Positions 35,065 through 43,493 of a stretch of 64,000 nt of DNA are shown in pieces. The notes under the pieces are model-generated. The model was not told the DNA's origin and did not search any database. It worked only from the letters and a program-made list of their open reading frames with translations. Made by a program: the position numbers and the translations under genes. Where the stretch lies: positions 1-64,000 of the forward strand of contig CAWJUH010000007.1 in NCBI GenBank assembly GCA_963846005.1, written 5' to 3'. Position 1 is the first letter of the stretch. Every line of letters starts with the position of its first letter. Source of the stretch: CAVSUR01 sp963846005. Lineage in GTDB: Bacteria; Actinomycetota; Actinomycetes; Streptosporangiales; Streptosporangiaceae.

Positions 35065-36557
35065 GCTGAACCAGTGATCCGGGCGGCGGCGAGCTTTCCT
35101 GACAGCAGGACCATGGGGATCCCCACCCCGGGCTGGGTGTTGGATCCGCACCACACGAGGTTCTCTATGCCGCGGTCCAGGGTCGGGAACCGGAACGGGC
35201 CCGACTGGCGCAGCGTATGCGCGGCCGCGAACGGTGCGCCCGCGGCCAGGCCCTGGGCCTGCCAGTCCGCCGGCGATACGGTCGCGCTGGTGTCGAGGTC
35301 CGCGCCGAAACCGTCCAGCCCCCGGCGCTGCAGCGTCCGCACGATCTCCTCCCGGTAGCGGGGGCCAGCCACGGCCCAGTCGATCGGTGCTTGCGTGTTC
35401 GGCGTCGGGAAAAGGACGTAATAGGTATGACGTCCCGGCGGGGCCAGCGACGGGTCGGTCCGGCTGGGGTTGCTGACCAGGAAAGAGGGGTCGCTCATCA
35501 GCTGGCCGCGGTCGATGATCTCGCGGAAGGTCTGGCGCCACGCGGCCCCGAAGTAAATGTTGTGATGGGCCAGGCCGGGATAGCTCGCGGCCGATCCGGC
35601 ATGCAGCAGGAAACAGGACGGCGAGTACCGCAGCTTGCTCAGCCGCCGCGGGCGGTATCGCTCCGGAAGCAGTTGCTGGTAGCCGGTCGGCAGATCAGCG
35701 TTGACCACGACGACGTCAGCGGCGATCCGTTCGCCGTCGGAGGTGTGCACGGCCCGGGCGCGGCCGGCGGTCACCTCGATGCGGTCGGCGCGGGTCCCGT
35801 ACCTGAATTCCGCGCCGTGTTTCGCGGCGGCGCTGGCCAGCGCCTGGGGTATGGCGTTCATGCCTCCCTGCGGGAAGTACACGCCGGCCACGGTGTCCAT
35901 GTAGGAGATAACGGCATAGATGGCCAGCGCGTCCTGCGGCGCGAGCCCGGCGTACATGGCCTGAAAGGAGAAAATCCGGCGCAGCCGGTCGTCTTTCAGG
36001 TACTGCCCGATCTTCGGGGCCATTTTCCGGAGGCCGCCCATAGCTAGCAGCTGCAGGCCCGCCGGGCCGGCCAGTTCGAGCTTGCTGTCCATGTTGCGGT
36101 CGATAAAGCTGCCGATCTCCAGGCGGTACAGCTTGCGCAGGAAATCCACGAGCCGGAGATATCCTGCGGCGTCCGCTGACGTGGCTACCCGGCTAATCTC
36201 GGCCGCCATCTGCGCCGTATCGGTGTGGACGTCAATCACGGACCCATCGGCGAAATTCGCCCGGTAGGCCGGGTCCAGGGGCGTCAGCTGCACCCGGTCG
36301 GCCAGCCGCTCGCCTACGCAGGCCAGGGCGTCGTCGATCAGCCCGGGCATGGTCAGGACCGTCGGGCCGGTGTCGAACTGGTATCCGCCGTCACGCAGCA
36401 CCCCGGCCCTGCCCCCCGGCCCGGCGCATTGCTCGATCACTGTCACCGCGCGCCCCGCCCCTAGCAAGCGCAATGTCGCCGACAGGCCGCCCAGGCCCGC
36501 GCCGATCACCACCACGTGATCAGACCGGCCCGGGACCAGCCGCACAGCACTCCTCAT
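35061..36557 (-). CDS. crtI: Phytoene desaturase
   Basis: FAD-dependent membrane-associated desaturase of 498 residues. The dinucleotide motif GAGLGGLSATLRLLGAG lies at 19-35, followed by GGRAGVLRDGGYQFDTGPTV. The C-terminal FAD signature WCGSNTQPGVGIPMVLLSG is complete. It converts phytoene stepwise to lycopene. The start overlaps the stop of the crtYd fusion gene and its stop overlaps crtB. A CrtI of this type with split lycopene cyclases normally gives a C40 cyclic carotenoid. Confidence 0.95.
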   Translation of the reverse strand: MRSAVRLVPGRSDHVVVIGAGLGGLSATLRLLGAGRAVTVIEQCAGPGGRAGVLRDGGYQFDTGPTVLTMPGLIDDALACVGERLADRVQLTPLDPAYRANFADGSVIDVHTDTAQMAAEISRVATSADAAGYLRLVDFLRKLYRLEIGSFIDRNMDSKLELAGPAGLQLLAMGGLRKMAPKIGQYLKDDRLRRIFSFQAMYAGLAPQDALAIYAVISYMDTVAGVYFPQGGMNAIPQALASAAAKHGAEFRYGTRADRIEVTAGRARAVHTSDGERIAADVVVVNADLPTGYQQLLPERYRPRRLSKLRYSPSCFLLHAGSAASYPGLAHHNIYFGAAWRQTFREIIDRGQLMSDPSFLVSNPSRTDPSLAPPGRHTYYVLFPTPNTQAPIDWAVAGPRYREEIVRTLQRRGLDGFGADLDTSATVSPADWQAQGLAAGAPFAAAHTLRQSGPFRFPTLDRGIENLVWCGSNTQPGVGIPMVLLSGKLAAARITGSA

Positions 36558-37645
36558 ACCGCTCCGCCGTTCCGGCCAGTGCTCATCGATACGTGCTGTG
36601 GCCTGCGGGCAGGCAAGGGGTACCGGGGCAGCTCGCGGGCGGCGGGCCGTCGCAGCAAGAAGGCACCCACGGTGAGCAGCCAGGCGGAGGTCAGGAGCAC
36701 GCGCGCGCGTTCAGCAGTTCCGATGCCGCCGCCGGTCAGCAGCAGGACCAGGTCGGCAATGCCGCAGCCGGCGATGCTGACCCCCAGCAAGATATGCAGC
36801 CGGCCCCAGCTCTTCCAGCCGCCGGCCAGGACCGCGCCCAGCACGATGGCCCCGGCGGCGCTGGCCGCGAACCCCAGCAGGCCGGAGTCGGTGTGCAACG
36901 CGCTGAGCTGGCCGATCAGTCCGCTGGCCGTGTGCTCCCCGCGAGCGCACTGAGCGCTGATGCCCGGGTCGCAGCGCATGCTGGTGGCTCCGTCCAGAAC
37001 CGAGCCAGCCCCCGTGAGGGCCAGCAGAACGACAGCAGCGGCTGACCAGCGGCGGCCGGCGATGAGGGCGCTTAGCGCCCAGGCGGCGGTGAGCATGCCC
37101 AGGCCGGCGGCGATGTCAGTGCACCGGTAAAACCAGGCATAAGGCTGGCCGGGTGCTTCGAGCTCGCTGATGAAGCCGCCACTGGTCAGCCGGGACGCGT
37201 GCGTCCATGCGCTGAGCAGGAATGAGCTGTAGCACGCGGCGGCGATGATCGCGGCGATCCCGCCGGCGCCCGCGTCCGGGCGGAGCCGGGCGCGGGCCCG
37301 GGAGCCGGGCTCGGTCATAGCATTCTTCATGTCCTGGGGGCGGCGGGGCGTGGCTGCCCTGGCGGTGAGCCACGCCCAGCAGCACAGCGTGAAGGTGATC
37401 AGCGCGAAACCGAACGCCAGATCCTCGACCGGGGCGTAAGCCAGCCGGACGCCGAGAATGGCGGCCGGGCTGTAACGCACGATGTGCAGCCCGGTCAGCA
37501 CGCCGTTGGTGATGAGCTGGAAGAACAGCAATATCGCGTAGGAGGCCCAGAAACTGCGGGTGCGCAGCAGCCGGGTCCGCAGGACCCACTGGTCCACGCT
37601 GACCGCTCCGATCACGGCGAGGGCGGCCAGGGCGGTGTAGCTCAC
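36554..37645 (-). CDS. crtYd: Lycopene cyclase subunit (CrtYd-like) fused to a DUF998 membrane domain
   Basis: Membrane protein of 363 residues. Residues 1-105 are a lycopene cyclase domain with three helices and the conserved APVEDLAFGFALITFT. A short hydrophilic linker follows. Residues about 130-350 form a six-helix DUF998 domain with GFISELEAPGQPYAWFYRCTD. The cysteine pair CDPGISAQC and the His in ALHTDSG are also typical of DUF998. In other actinomycetes CrtYd ends after the first domain, so this is a fusion. CrtYc and CrtYd together cyclise lycopene ends to beta-ionone rings. The DUF998 part is of unknown function. Confidence 0.88.
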   Translation of the reverse strand: MSYTALAALAVIGAVSVDQWVLRTRLLRTRSFWASYAILLFFQLITNGVLTGLHIVRYSPAAILGVRLAYAPVEDLAFGFALITFTLCCWAWLTARAATPRRPQDMKNAMTEPGSRARARLRPDAGAGGIAAIIAAACYSSFLLSAWTHASRLTSGGFISELEAPGQPYAWFYRCTDIAAGLGMLTAAWALSALIAGRRWSAAAVVLLALTGAGSVLDGATSMRCDPGISAQCARGEHTASGLIGQLSALHTDSGLLGFAASAAGAIVLGAVLAGGWKSWGRLHILLGVSIAGCGIADLVLLLTGGGIGTAERARVLLTSAWLLTVGAFLLRRPAARELPRYPLPARRPQHVSMSTGRNGGAV

Positions 37646-37998
37646 GCTGACTCGCCCGGCCCGGCCGGCGGCTGCCCGGCCGGAACTCTGGCCGCCTGGC
37701 GGCGCTTCACGGCCTCAAAAGTCAGCACTGCGCAGACGGGGATGATCACGAAAAACAGCGCTTCCTCCAGCGGCACGCCCCCGGGCAGGTGCACGCCGAT
37801 GATCCGGCGGGGGTCGTAACTCCACTGGTGCCGGTGAATGGCATACAGGTCCCAGGCCAGGAATATGACGAATCCAGGCGCCAGGGCGGCGATCAGGGTG
37901 GCGGGGCGCCGGAGCACCCGGAGGTGGAACACCCACTCCAGCGGGACCGTGGCTCCCAGGCAGGCCAGCAGCAGCAGCAGGTAGGTCCAGTGCCTCAT
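37642..37998 (-). CDS. crtYc: Lycopene cyclase subunit
   Basis: Membrane protein of 118 residues with three helices (YLLLLLACLGATVPLEWVF, TLIAALAPGFVIFLAWDLY and FFVIIPVCAVLTFEAVK). The conserved motif is PGGVPLEEALFF; the Glu pair is catalytic in this family. It acts as a heterodimer with the next gene product to form beta-rings. ATG at 37998 overlaps the P450 stop and the stop overlaps the crtYd start, so stoichiometric production is expected. Confidence 0.93.
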   Translation of the reverse strand: MRHWTYLLLLLACLGATVPLEWVFHLRVLRRPATLIAALAPGFVIFLAWDLYAIHRHQWSYDPRRIIGVHLPGGVPLEEALFFVIIPVCAVLTFEAVKRRQAARVPAGQPPAGPGESA

Positions 37999-39155
37999 CG
38001 GCGCTCCTTTGCGCTGGTCACCGGCGTAGCTCTAGGGGCACGGCGTAGCTCTAGGTGCACGGCCCCGGCCGGGGCGAGCGTGAGGCCGGCCCGCGGCCGC
38101 AGGTCCCCGGCGGTAAAGCGCAGGTCGGCGCCGGCCAGTGCGTCCATGACGGCGCTGAGCACCAGGCGGGCAAAGGACCGGCCCAGGCAGGTCCGCTCGC
38201 CGGCCGCAAACGGGATGAAGCCCCAGGCCGGTATCGCCTGCCCGAAACGCCCGGGTGCGAACCTCAGCGGATCGGGCCAGAGCTGCGGATCACGGTGGGT
38301 GAGATACGGGCTGTACAGGACGAGCGTTCCCCGGCGGATGCTGAAGCCGGCGAATTCGGTGTCCGCGGCGCACCGGCGGCTGCCGATCCAGCCGGCCGGG
38401 TAAAGCCGGAGCACCTCATCGATGACCGCCGAGCGGAGCTCCGGGGCCAGGAGCTCGGGCTGCCGCGCGACGTGGCCAAGCAGCCATGCCAGAGTGTGCG
38501 CGGTGGTGTCGTACCCCGCGCTCACCGCCACCCGCAGCTCATCCACACCATCGGGCAGATCACGGAAGGCCGCGGCCAGTGTTCCCTCCGGCGCCGCGGC
38601 GATCTGCTGGCGCACGGCGTGGTTGAGGCGGCGGAACAGCACCGGCCGGCGCAGGAACGGGGCCGGCAGCCCGCGATCGAGAGGGCGGAGGAAGTCGGCC
38701 AGCAGCTGCGGCGCGACGCCGCCGCCCAGCAGGGTGGTCCCGAGGATCTCGCGCATGAGCGCCGCTGACCATGCCACCGCCTCGAACGCCCCGGTGGGCA
38801 GGCGCCGGGCGATCACCTCGGAGACCTGGCCGGACAGGCTGGCGATGGGCCCGCGCGCGAAAGCCGGGTTGAGCTCCCGCCGCCGCCCCCGGTGCGCCGG
38901 CGCGTCGAGCTGAACGACTCCCGCGCCGAGGTAGGGCGACAGGCCGCTCATGCTGCCCCGGCTGCGGAAGGTCGCCAGATCGCCCAGCACGAAGCGGTTC
39001 CAGGCCGGGGAGTACCCGAGGACGGTGCGGCGCCACAGGCGCAGCCCGAACACCGGCCCGAGCCGGGCGCCTTCCTCGATGAGGCCCAGCGGATCGCGGC
39101 CCCAGCGGCCGAGATGACCAACTCCCGGCTGGGTGCGGGGCATCGGCAGGCTCAT
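37995..39155 (-). CDS. Cytochrome P450, probable carotenoid hydroxylase
   Basis: Haem monooxygenase of 386 residues. ATG at 39155 overlaps the glycosyltransferase stop (ATGA). The oxygen-activating I-helix motif AGYDTT is at 213-218, ExxR is E247VLR250 and the haem-binding loop FAAGERTCLG at 316-325 has Cys323. Within a carotenoid operon and next to a glycosyltransferase it probably hydroxylates the beta-ring to give the OH group that is then glycosylated, as CYP175A1 does in Thermus. Redox partners are not encoded here. Confidence 0.9.
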   Translation of the reverse strand: MSLPMPRTQPGVGHLGRWGRDPLGLIEEGARLGPVFGLRLWRRTVLGYSPAWNRFVLGDLATFRSRGSMSGLSPYLGAGVVQLDAPAHRGRRRELNPAFARGPIASLSGQVSEVIARRLPTGAFEAVAWSAALMREILGTTLLGGGVAPQLLADFLRPLDRGLPAPFLRRPVLFRRLNHAVRQQIAAAPEGTLAAAFRDLPDGVDELRVAVSAGYDTTAHTLAWLLGHVARQPELLAPELRSAVIDEVLRLYPAGWIGSRRCAADTEFAGFSIRRGTLVLYSPYLTHRDPQLWPDPLRFAPGRFGQAIPAWGFIPFAAGERTCLGRSFARLVLSAVMDALAGADLRFTAGDLRPRAGLTLAPAGAVHLELRRAPRATPVTSAKERR

Positions 39156-40262
39156 GGATAGACCCGGCCCTTCCAGCGCTGGCGGCCGCGCAGCGCCCGG
39201 GCCAGGATGGGGAGCGCCGCCAGTGGCGCCAGCGGCGTCAGCGGTGCCTGCCACCACGCCTGCCGCCCGGTCTTGGCCTCCACCAGAACCCGTTCCGCCA
39301 CCCCCAGCAGCAGCGGAAGGGCCCAGGCCCGCCGCCGCACCGCCAGTGCCCAGGGCAGCGTGTAGGCCAGCAGGTGCCACCCGGTGCCTGCGATGAGACG
39401 GCCGCGGGATCCTCCCGCCGCCGGCAGCAGGCCCCGGGCCATTCCCTCGATGACCTCGCGGTAACCGTCGTACATCCGGGTAGCGGCTAGCTCACCGCCG
39501 AGCGCGAGCCCGAGCTTGAGACCCGAGGCCCTGGTGCGGCGCGCGATGGCCAGGTCCTCAGTGATCTCACCCCTTACTGCGGCGAAACCGCCGAGACGGT
39601 CATAAGCCTGCCGGGTGAACGCCAGCAGAGAGCCATTGGCGGTGGCCGCCGAAGCCACGTTCGCTGACAGCAGGGGGAAGGGAAGAAAGCACAGCAGCAC
39701 GTCGTCAATGAGCGGGGTGATGAGAAGCTCGCCGGCAGTGGCGGTGATCTGCCGGGGGAACACCGAGAACACGTCGGCGCGCTGCGCCTGCATCTGCGCG
39801 ATCACGGCTTCGAGGGCGCCGCTGCCCAGCTGCACGTCGGCGTCACAGAACACCAGCAATGACCCCGATGACTGCAAGGCCAGCTGATGGCAGGCCCAGC
39901 TCTTCCCGACCCAGCCGGCTGGCGCCGGGGTCCCGGTCACGACCCGGGCCCGCCCGCAGCCGGCCAGCAGCGCCCCGGCTAGCGGTCCTGAACCGTCACC
40001 GGATTCGTCGTCGAGAATGACGATCTCATCGGCGTTCTGCTGGAGTATCCCGGGCATCGTCGCCGCCAGGCCCGCTGCTTCATCGCGCATGGGAACCAGC
40101 AGCGACACCGAAGCCGGCGCCTGAGGGCCATGCGCTCCCCGCCGGGAAGGCACGACGATGCCCCGGCGGGCGCAGGACGGGGAACTGGGCCATGTTCAGC
40201 AGCAGAACGCTGAACTTGAGCAGCAGAAAGCCGGTCACCGCGCGAAACAGCAAGATCATCAT
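39152..40262 (-). CDS. Glycosyltransferase family 2 (CrtQ-like), frameshifted near the N-terminus
   Basis: Membrane-bound GT2 enzyme. The real start is ATG at 40262 (MMILLFRAVTGFLLLKFSVL), which overlaps the acyltransferase stop; this gives an N-terminal helix. Near 40165 the frame shifts by one base into the main frame, which carries SVSLLVPMRDEAAGL, the DDESGDGS donor site, VFCDADVQLGSGAL and ITEDLAIARR, then C-terminal helices. Read across the shift it is about 370 residues, normal for CrtQ/CruC-type carotenoid glycosyltransferases. It likely adds a sugar to the hydroxylated carotenoid. The frameshift may be an assembly error. Confidence 0.8.
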
Positions 40263-40942
40263 CGCCGGACCACCTGAGCCCAGCGGCTGATCCGTTCGTC
40301 CCAGCTCGCGCGGCCGGCCACCGCACGCCGGAATCCTGGCACCGGAAGCCGCGGGTCGGCGCGAGCGAGTGCGGCGTCAAGCTCGCCCAATCGCTGCGCG
40401 AGGGCGGACCGGAGATCCGCGGGGGCCACCTGCGCAGAGATGTCGACCAAGGCTTCCGGGTACTGGTGACCGCGGCTGATCACCCGGACGGCAACTGGCA
40501 CCACCGCGGCCGGGGCGATACGCCCCAACCAGGCCGCGCCCCGGGCCACCGGATGCACCGGCCCGGGAGGCCGCAGCTCGCCCTCGGGAAAGATGACCAG
40601 CACCCGGCCTTCGCGCAGCACCTGCAGGGCCTGCCGTGGGCGCTGCGCGGAAATGACTCCCACAGAGTGCAGAAACCGGAAGGCGCTGAGGTTATCCCCG
40701 TCCATCAGCAGCGCAGCCGGGCGGTGCTGTTCCCGCAGGACCGCGAAGGCGACGAAACCATCCCACCAGCTGTGGTGGTTGGCCGCCCAGACCACTCCGT
40801 CGGAGGGCAGCTCACCGCGCACCCACACTCCCCGCAAGCCGCCGCGCACCAGCCGGGTAAGGCCGGCGGCCAGAGCGCGGGCGGGAACCGCGGACTGCGC
40901 CGCGGTCACGATGCCGCGCTCGCTAGCGGCGCGCTCAGCCAT
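40259..40942 (-). CDS. PlsC-type acyltransferase, probable carotenoid-glycoside acyltransferase
   Basis: Acyltransferase of 227 residues with the catalytic HX4D motif H56HSWWD61 and the substrate motif FPEGE at 116-120. It resembles lysophosphatidate acyltransferases. In this operon, directly before a CrtQ-like glycosyltransferase, it probably esterifies the sugar with a fatty acid, as in staphyloxanthin and thermozeaxanthin synthesis. Its start lies 37 bases inside the end of crtE, showing tight coupling. A general phospholipid role cannot be excluded. Confidence 0.85.
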   Translation of the reverse strand: MAERAASERGIVTAAQSAVPARALAAGLTRLVRGGLRGVWVRGELPSDGVVWAANHHSWWDGFVAFAVLREQHRPAALLMDGDNLSAFRFLHSVGVISAQRPRQALQVLREGRVLVIFPEGELRPPGPVHPVARGAAWLGRIAPAAVVPVAVRVISRGHQYPEALVDISAQVAPADLRSALAQRLGELDAALARADPRLPVPGFRRAVAGRASWDERISRWAQVVRR

Positions 40943-42039
40943 TCGTGCCGCTCGCTCACCTTGGTGTGGAGCTGTCCGTTCAGGTATGCCAGCGGCCAGC
41001 CAGCGAGTAGCTCCGCCGTCCCATGGCTAGCGGACGGCCGGAGGAGGTGCTCCCCGGCGCTGACGGCATAGGCCCGGGCCGTGGTCACGGTCTCCTTCAA
41101 GGCCTCGGCGGCGTCCTGCAGCAGGCTCATTGCCCGGTCACGCCCCCCGGCGTCCAGGCCGGGCCGCAGCAGCCCGGTCAGCTCCGGGCAGTCGCGGATG
41201 GCCAGCGCAATCGGCAGCGTCAGCGTGCCGGAAGGGAAGTCCGCGCCGACCGGCTTGCCGGCCAGCGACGGACTGGACACTACGTCCAGCAGATCATCGA
41301 CAAGCTGGACGCAGATCCCCAGATCCATCCCGAAGCTGGCCGCCGCGGCGCTGAATCCCGGTCCGGCATCAGATGTCTGCGCGCCCAGCAGGCAGGCAGC
41401 CCGGAAAAGACTCCCCGTCTTCAGCCGCGTCACCTCCATCAGCTGATCGACCGAGGCCGAGACGTCATACCGCAGCCGGTCCTGGAGGGCCTCGCCACGG
41501 CATAGCCCGGCCAGAGTCTGAGCCATGAGGAGGCCCGCCTCCTGGCTCACTCCTCCAGCCAGCATGCTGGCCGCCGCAATCAGCAGATCACCGCCGACGA
41601 CCGCGGCGCCGCATCCTTCCCGTGCGCTGAGCGTGGCCACGCCCCGCCGCGCCGCCGCGCCGTCAATCAGGTCGTCATGCACCAGCGTGGCGCAGTGCAG
41701 CAGCTCCACTGCGGCGGCAGCCGCCAGCACCCCGGGATCCTCGATAGTGCGGCCTCCGGCAGCCGCGACGGCCAGCGTCAGCGCTGGACGCAGTTTCTTA
41801 CCGCCAGCCTCAATGACACGGAGCAGCGCATCCTCCAGCGGTCCGGCCAGCTCCGTGACAGCGTCGCGCATCGTCCGGTCCAGCCGTGCTGCTGTGTCCG
41901 GCCGGAGCGCCCACCCGGGCGACGGTTTTGCTCCCTGACGGTCCCCGGCGCGGGCGCTGCCGGCCTGGTCGGCCGCCCCATGCCCCACAGGGGGGTGCCC
42001 CTGGCGTACTAGCATTCCATCGAGACTTCCCCTCATCAC
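40906..42039 (-). CDS. crtE: Geranylgeranyl diphosphate synthase
   Basis: Prenyltransferase of 377 residues making the C20 precursor of phytoene. The first Asp-rich motif is D122DLID126 (LVHDDLIDGAAARRG) and the second D248DLLD252 (QLVDDLLDVVSS). Bulk at the fifth position before the first motif (LLHCATLVHDD) fits a C20 product, but chain length is not certain from sequence. It is the first gene of the eight-gene crt operon and is divergent from the MerR-DICT regulator. The N-terminal 45 residues are extra and poorly conserved. Confidence 0.92.
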   Translation of the reverse strand: MMRGSLDGMLVRQGHPPVGHGAADQAGSARAGDRQGAKPSPGWALRPDTAARLDRTMRDAVTELAGPLEDALLRVIEAGGKKLRPALTLAVAAAGGRTIEDPGVLAAAAAVELLHCATLVHDDLIDGAAARRGVATLSAREGCGAAVVGGDLLIAAASMLAGGVSQEAGLLMAQTLAGLCRGEALQDRLRYDVSASVDQLMEVTRLKTGSLFRAACLLGAQTSDAGPGFSAAAASFGMDLGICVQLVDDLLDVVSSPSLAGKPVGADFPSGTLTLPIALAIRDCPELTGLLRPGLDAGGRDRAMSLLQDAAEALKETVTTARAYAVSAGEHLLRPSASHGTAELLAGWPLAYLNGQLHTKVSERHEWLSAPLASAAS

Positions 42040-42495
42040 TACGATGAAACAAACTTAATCATCCTGCTCAACCTGAGCGTCCCGCTTGAGCAGCCCGGGT
42101 TTCCCGCCACCGCGCGTGCGGCGGGCGCACAAGTCGTTGGCCTGCTGGATTCCGGTTGCCGCTGCGCCGGTCGATCCGATGGGGAAAAAAGCTCGGTATC
42201 GGCATGGCGGCACGCTGCTGGCTCCCGCCAGCCCGCCGCCCGGCCCGGTTCGGTGACAATGCGCTGCTGCGGCGCCGCGCTTACCTGCCGGTTCCGTGCC
42301 AGCCGCGCGGGAAACCGCCGACTGAGGAGGAGCTTTCTGGTATCCCTTGGCAAGAGGCGGCTCACGCCTCCGGCGCGACGATCCCGACGGGATCGCTGCC
42401 AGGGACCAGCCAGGGTCCGGAGCAGCCACGCAGCTGGTATCACTCCGGCAGTGCCGGAGGGCCAGCTGGCTAAGCTGACCTAAGCATCTTGATTA
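42040..42495. promoter_or_regulatory. Divergent control region of the crt operon and MerR-DICT gene
   Basis: This gap of 456 bases has no gene. Next to crtE, GATGA at 42043-42047 and TCATC at 42059-42063 form an inverted repeat in an AT-rich patch (AAACAAACTTAA), a likely promoter/operator. Next to the regulator, CTAAGC occurs at 42470-42475 and again at 42480-42485, ten bases apart, within CTAAGCTGACCTAAGC. A close variant, CTAAGCTAAC, lies upstream of the MMPL transporter at 45735. The middle of the gap shows nothing notable. Confidence 0.5.
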
Positions 42496-43398
42496 ATGGC
42501 GGTCATCAGCATGACGAACCCTGAGGTTCCCGGCGGTGGCGCCGGCGCCAGCCGGGCTGTGCTGCCGATCAGCGAGGTGTCCCGGCGGACCGGGATCCCG
42601 GTCGCGGGCCTGCGGAACTGGGAGCAGCGTTACGGCCTGCCCCGCCCGCAGCGCTCGCCGACCGGGCAGCGCCGCTATACCGAAGCCGACTGCGATCTGC
42701 TCGCCGCCGTCGTGCGCCACCGCGCCGGCGGCCTGTCCCTGCCCGCCGCGATGGCTCGCGCCGTCGCTGCCGCCGGGGGCGCCCCCGGGCAGTCCATCTT
42801 CGCCGGAGTCCGCCGCCATCACCCCGGCCTCCATGCTCACGTGCTGGGCAAGACACTCCTGCTGGCGTTGACCCGGGCGATCGAGGACGAGTGCTGTGCC
42901 CGCGCCCAGCGGCCGGTCCTGCTCGGCTCCTTCCAGCGTCAGCGTTTCTACCAGCACTCCGCGTCGCGCTGGGCCGACCTGGCCCGCACCGCCGAGCAGA
43001 CGATGATCTTCGCCGATTTCGAGCGCAGTCGGCTGCTGCCCGGCCCGGCCGCGGAGATCTCGATTGCCGCGGACTCTCCCTTGCGGCGGGAGTGGGCACT
43101 GATCTGCGACGCGCCCGACCACCCGGCGTGCGTGACGGCATGGGAGCACCCGGGGCAGGACCAGGTCCGAGACCGGGACCGGACCTTCGAGGTGCTGTGG
43201 TCCGTTGACCCGCTGGTGGTCCGCACCGCAGCCCTGATCGGCACCGCGCAGGCGGCACCGGCTTTTCCGCAGATTCCCCGACAGCTCGCTGACCGCCTGA
43301 ACGACGAGCCGCCCTCGGCCTCAGCCGACCTGCGCCGGGCCACCGGGCTCCTTGAGCGGACCCTCGACCATCTCGCCCGTGCTGCCCAGCCACGGTGA
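42496..43398 (+). CDS. MerR-family regulator with DICT sensory domain
   Basis: Protein of 300 residues. The N-terminal MerR winged helix (about 20-90) reads LPISEVSRRTGIPVAGLRNW and YGLPRPQRSPTGQRRYTEAD. The C-terminal DICT domain (about 120-260) has LLGSFQRQRFYQHSASRWAD and QTMIFADFERS, as found in actinobacterial regulators next to light- or stress-induced carotenoid genes. There is no B12-binding domain, unlike LitR/CarH. It is divergent from crtE and probably controls the crt operon; the direct repeat at its own promoter suggests autoregulation. The second ATG at 42511 is an alternative start. Confidence 0.88.
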   Translation: MAVISMTNPEVPGGGAGASRAVLPISEVSRRTGIPVAGLRNWEQRYGLPRPQRSPTGQRRYTEADCDLLAAVVRHRAGGLSLPAAMARAVAAAGGAPGQSIFAGVRRHHPGLHAHVLGKTLLLALTRAIEDECCARAQRPVLLGSFQRQRFYQHSASRWADLARTAEQTMIFADFERSRLLPGPAAEISIAADSPLRREWALICDAPDHPACVTAWEHPGQDQVRDRDRTFEVLWSVDPLVVRTAALIGTAQAAPAFPQIPRQLADRLNDEPPSASADLRRATGLLERTLDHLARAAQPR

Positions 43399-43493
43399 GC
43401 CGGCCGCAGCAGCCGGCCGGGCGGCGGTACTGGCCCGGTCGGGGCGGAGAGGGCCGAGCTGCGGGGGAGCGCGATGTCCCCAGGACCCGGCCG

